Positions 37,259-38,466 of a stretch of 38,466 nucleotides of DNA are shown here, piece by piece (positions within the stretch are counted from its first letter, which is position 1; every line of letters starts with the position of its first letter). Location: assembly GCA_903867305.1 (NCBI GenBank), contig CAIPQU010000166.1, forward strand, positions 1 through 38,466, written 5' to 3'. Position numbers and translations under genes: made by a program. The stretch comes from an uncultured beta proteobacterium. GTDB lineage: Bacteria; Pseudomonadota; Gammaproteobacteria; Burkholderiales; Burkholderiaceae. The notes beneath the pieces are model-generated. The model was not told the origin of the DNA, did not search any database, and saw nothing but the letters and a program-made list of their open reading frames with translations.

Positions 37259-38466
37259 ATGAATCGTTACCCTCTCTGGAAATATGTCGTCATTTTTGTA
37301 GCACTTTTAATTGGTGCTATTTACTCCATACCGAATTTATTTGGAGAGGTGCCAGCGATTCAAATTGCCCCGGCTAGAAGTGGCCTAAAAATGGATAGTC
37401 ATCTTCATGAAAAGATTGATGCGGCTTTTCAAAAATCAGATTTGATGAAATCTCAAACAGGTTTTGAAGATCTCTCTCAAGAGGGTGTGATTCGGATTCG
37501 TTTTAGTGATACTGACTCTCAACTCAAGGCAAAAGATATTATTGAGAAGGAGTTAAACCCTGATCAATCAAACCCTGACTATATCGTCGCTCTAGCACTT
37601 GTTTCAAATACCCCGCATAGCTTAATGAGTATTAATGCGCTACCAATGCCCCTAGGACTTGATTTACGCGGGGGTGTTTACTTCCTCCTCAAAGTAGATA
37701 TGCAGGGTGCCTTAGAAAAGAAGCTTAACGCCTTAGCTAGTGATGCTAGAACACGGATGAGAGATAAATCTATTCGATATCAAAGTATCGATAAGTCTAA
37801 TGGCCAACTTTTGATTAAATTTGCTACTATCGATGAAGTGAATAAAGCTAAAGAAGCCTTAACTGACGGCATCCCTGATATGTCCTTTCAGACAGAAAAA
37901 GGTGTTGAATCCTTCCTCTTAAATGGTGTTTTTAGGGCCGAGTCTATTCAAATGACCCAAGAAAATGCCCTCAAACAAAATATCATTACCCTGAATAAGC
38001 GCGTCAATGAACTCGCGGTCAAAGAACCCGTGATTCAAAAACAAGGTGTGGATCGTATCGTAGTTCAACTACCTGGAGTTCAAGATACTGCCCGTGCAAA
38101 AGATATTATCGGTCGTACCGCTACTTTAGAAGCTAGGCTTGCAGATCCTATACAGTCTTCAATCGGGCCACTAGATACTCCACCTGTAGGAATGGATGCA
38201 TTTAAATTTGGAGATCGTCAGGGTGTGTTTAAAAAAGGTGTCATCATTACTGGCGACAGAATTATTGATGCTAGCGCAGGATTTGATCAAAACCAGCGTC
38301 CTTCCGTGAATTTAACACTGGACGCCGCAGGTGGTCGTGCTATGCAAGAAATGACGCGAGAAAATCTACAAAAACCAATGGGGATGATTTTGTTTGAAAA
38401 AGGTAAGGGAGAGGTCCTAACCATTGCAACGATCCAAGGAGAGTTTGGTTCTAAATTTCAGATTAC
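37259..38466 (+). CDS. secD: Protein translocase subunit SecD, N-terminal two thirds (cut by window end)
   Basis: SecD, with SecF, uses the proton motive force to help pull proteins through the Sec channel into the periplasm. From the ATG at 37259, 402 codons are open to the window end; relatives have about 610-620 residues, so the C-terminal membrane segments lie beyond the window. The first transmembrane helix is about residues 9-23 (YVVIFVALLIGAIYS) and is followed by SIPNLFGE. The family hallmark GLDLRGGVYFLLKVD occurs near residues 135-149 and leads into the periplasmic P1 head domain. The visible part ends in VLTIATIQGEFGSKFQI. The gene is 8 bp downstream of yajC. Confidence 0.95.
   Translation, partial: MNRYPLWKYVVIFVALLIGAIYSIPNLFGEVPAIQIAPARSGLKMDSHLHEKIDAAFQKSDLMKSQTGFEDLSQEGVIRIRFSDTDSQLKAKDIIEKELNPDQSNPDYIVALALVSNTPHSLMSINALPMPLGLDLRGGVYFLLKVDMQGALEKKLNALASDARTRMRDKSIRYQSIDKSNGQLLIKFATIDEVNKAKEALTDGIPDMSFQTEKGVESFLLNGVFRAESIQMTQENALKQNIITLNKRVNELAVKEPVIQKQGVDRIVVQLPGVQDTARAKDIIGRTATLEARLADPIQSSIGPLDTPPVGMDAFKFGDRQGVFKKGVIITGDRIIDASAGFDQNQRPSVNLTLDAAGGRAMQEMTRENLQKPMGMILFEKGKGEVLTIATIQGEFGSKFQI

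Overview
The window is chromosomal DNA from an AT-rich betaproteobacterium. Housekeeping gene order (purM/perM-like/hda/HAD/pcnB/folK/panB; hrcA-hemH-grpE-dnaK-dnaJ; nadK-recN; glnE; yhdP; queA-tgt-yajC-secD) and protein similarity point to the Burkholderiales, most likely a Polynucleobacter-like member of the Burkholderiaceae. The genus is inferred from recalled gene order and base composition, not from a database search. No rRNA, tRNA, CRISPR array, insertion sequence or prophage gene was seen. Coding density is very high: no gene-free stretch reaches 300 bases, and the longest gap (23381-23559) is occupied by a regulatory leader.

Layout: the 5' end of purM lies on the minus strand at 1-170. 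A plus-strand run follows (224-5523): AI-2E/PerM-like permease, hda, HAD phosphatase, pcnB, folK, panB. A minus-strand heat-shock block (5516-11481) reads hrcA, hemH, grpE, dnaK, dnaJ, with sigma-32-like promoters before grpE and dnaK. Then come nadK and recN (+), glnE (-), a YhdP/AsmA-like envelope giant, a nitrilase-family amidase and tldD (+). The gap after tldD holds a Phe/Tyr-rich leader peptide and a terminator ahead of a DAHP synthase gene. A PduO-type cobalamin adenosyltransferase gene (-) is divergent from the chain glcD-glcE-glcF-yggS-proC (+). Next is a minus-strand group recG-oxyR-ubiA, and finally queA-tgt-yajC-secD (+), with secD cut by the window end.

How genes work together: most same-strand neighbours overlap by ATGA or are a few bases apart, which suggests translational coupling. 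All four convergent pairs abut or overlap by up to 8 bp, leaving no intergenic terminators. Several divergent genes have a plausible -10 element only 6-7 nt before the start codon, which suggests leaderless mRNAs.

The most notable find is an apparent ribosome-mediated attenuator at 23415-23529. A 20-codon ORF carries seven consecutive aromatic codons (FYYFYFF). It is followed by mutually exclusive antiterminator and terminator hairpins, directly upstream of the gene for the first enzyme of aromatic amino acid synthesis.
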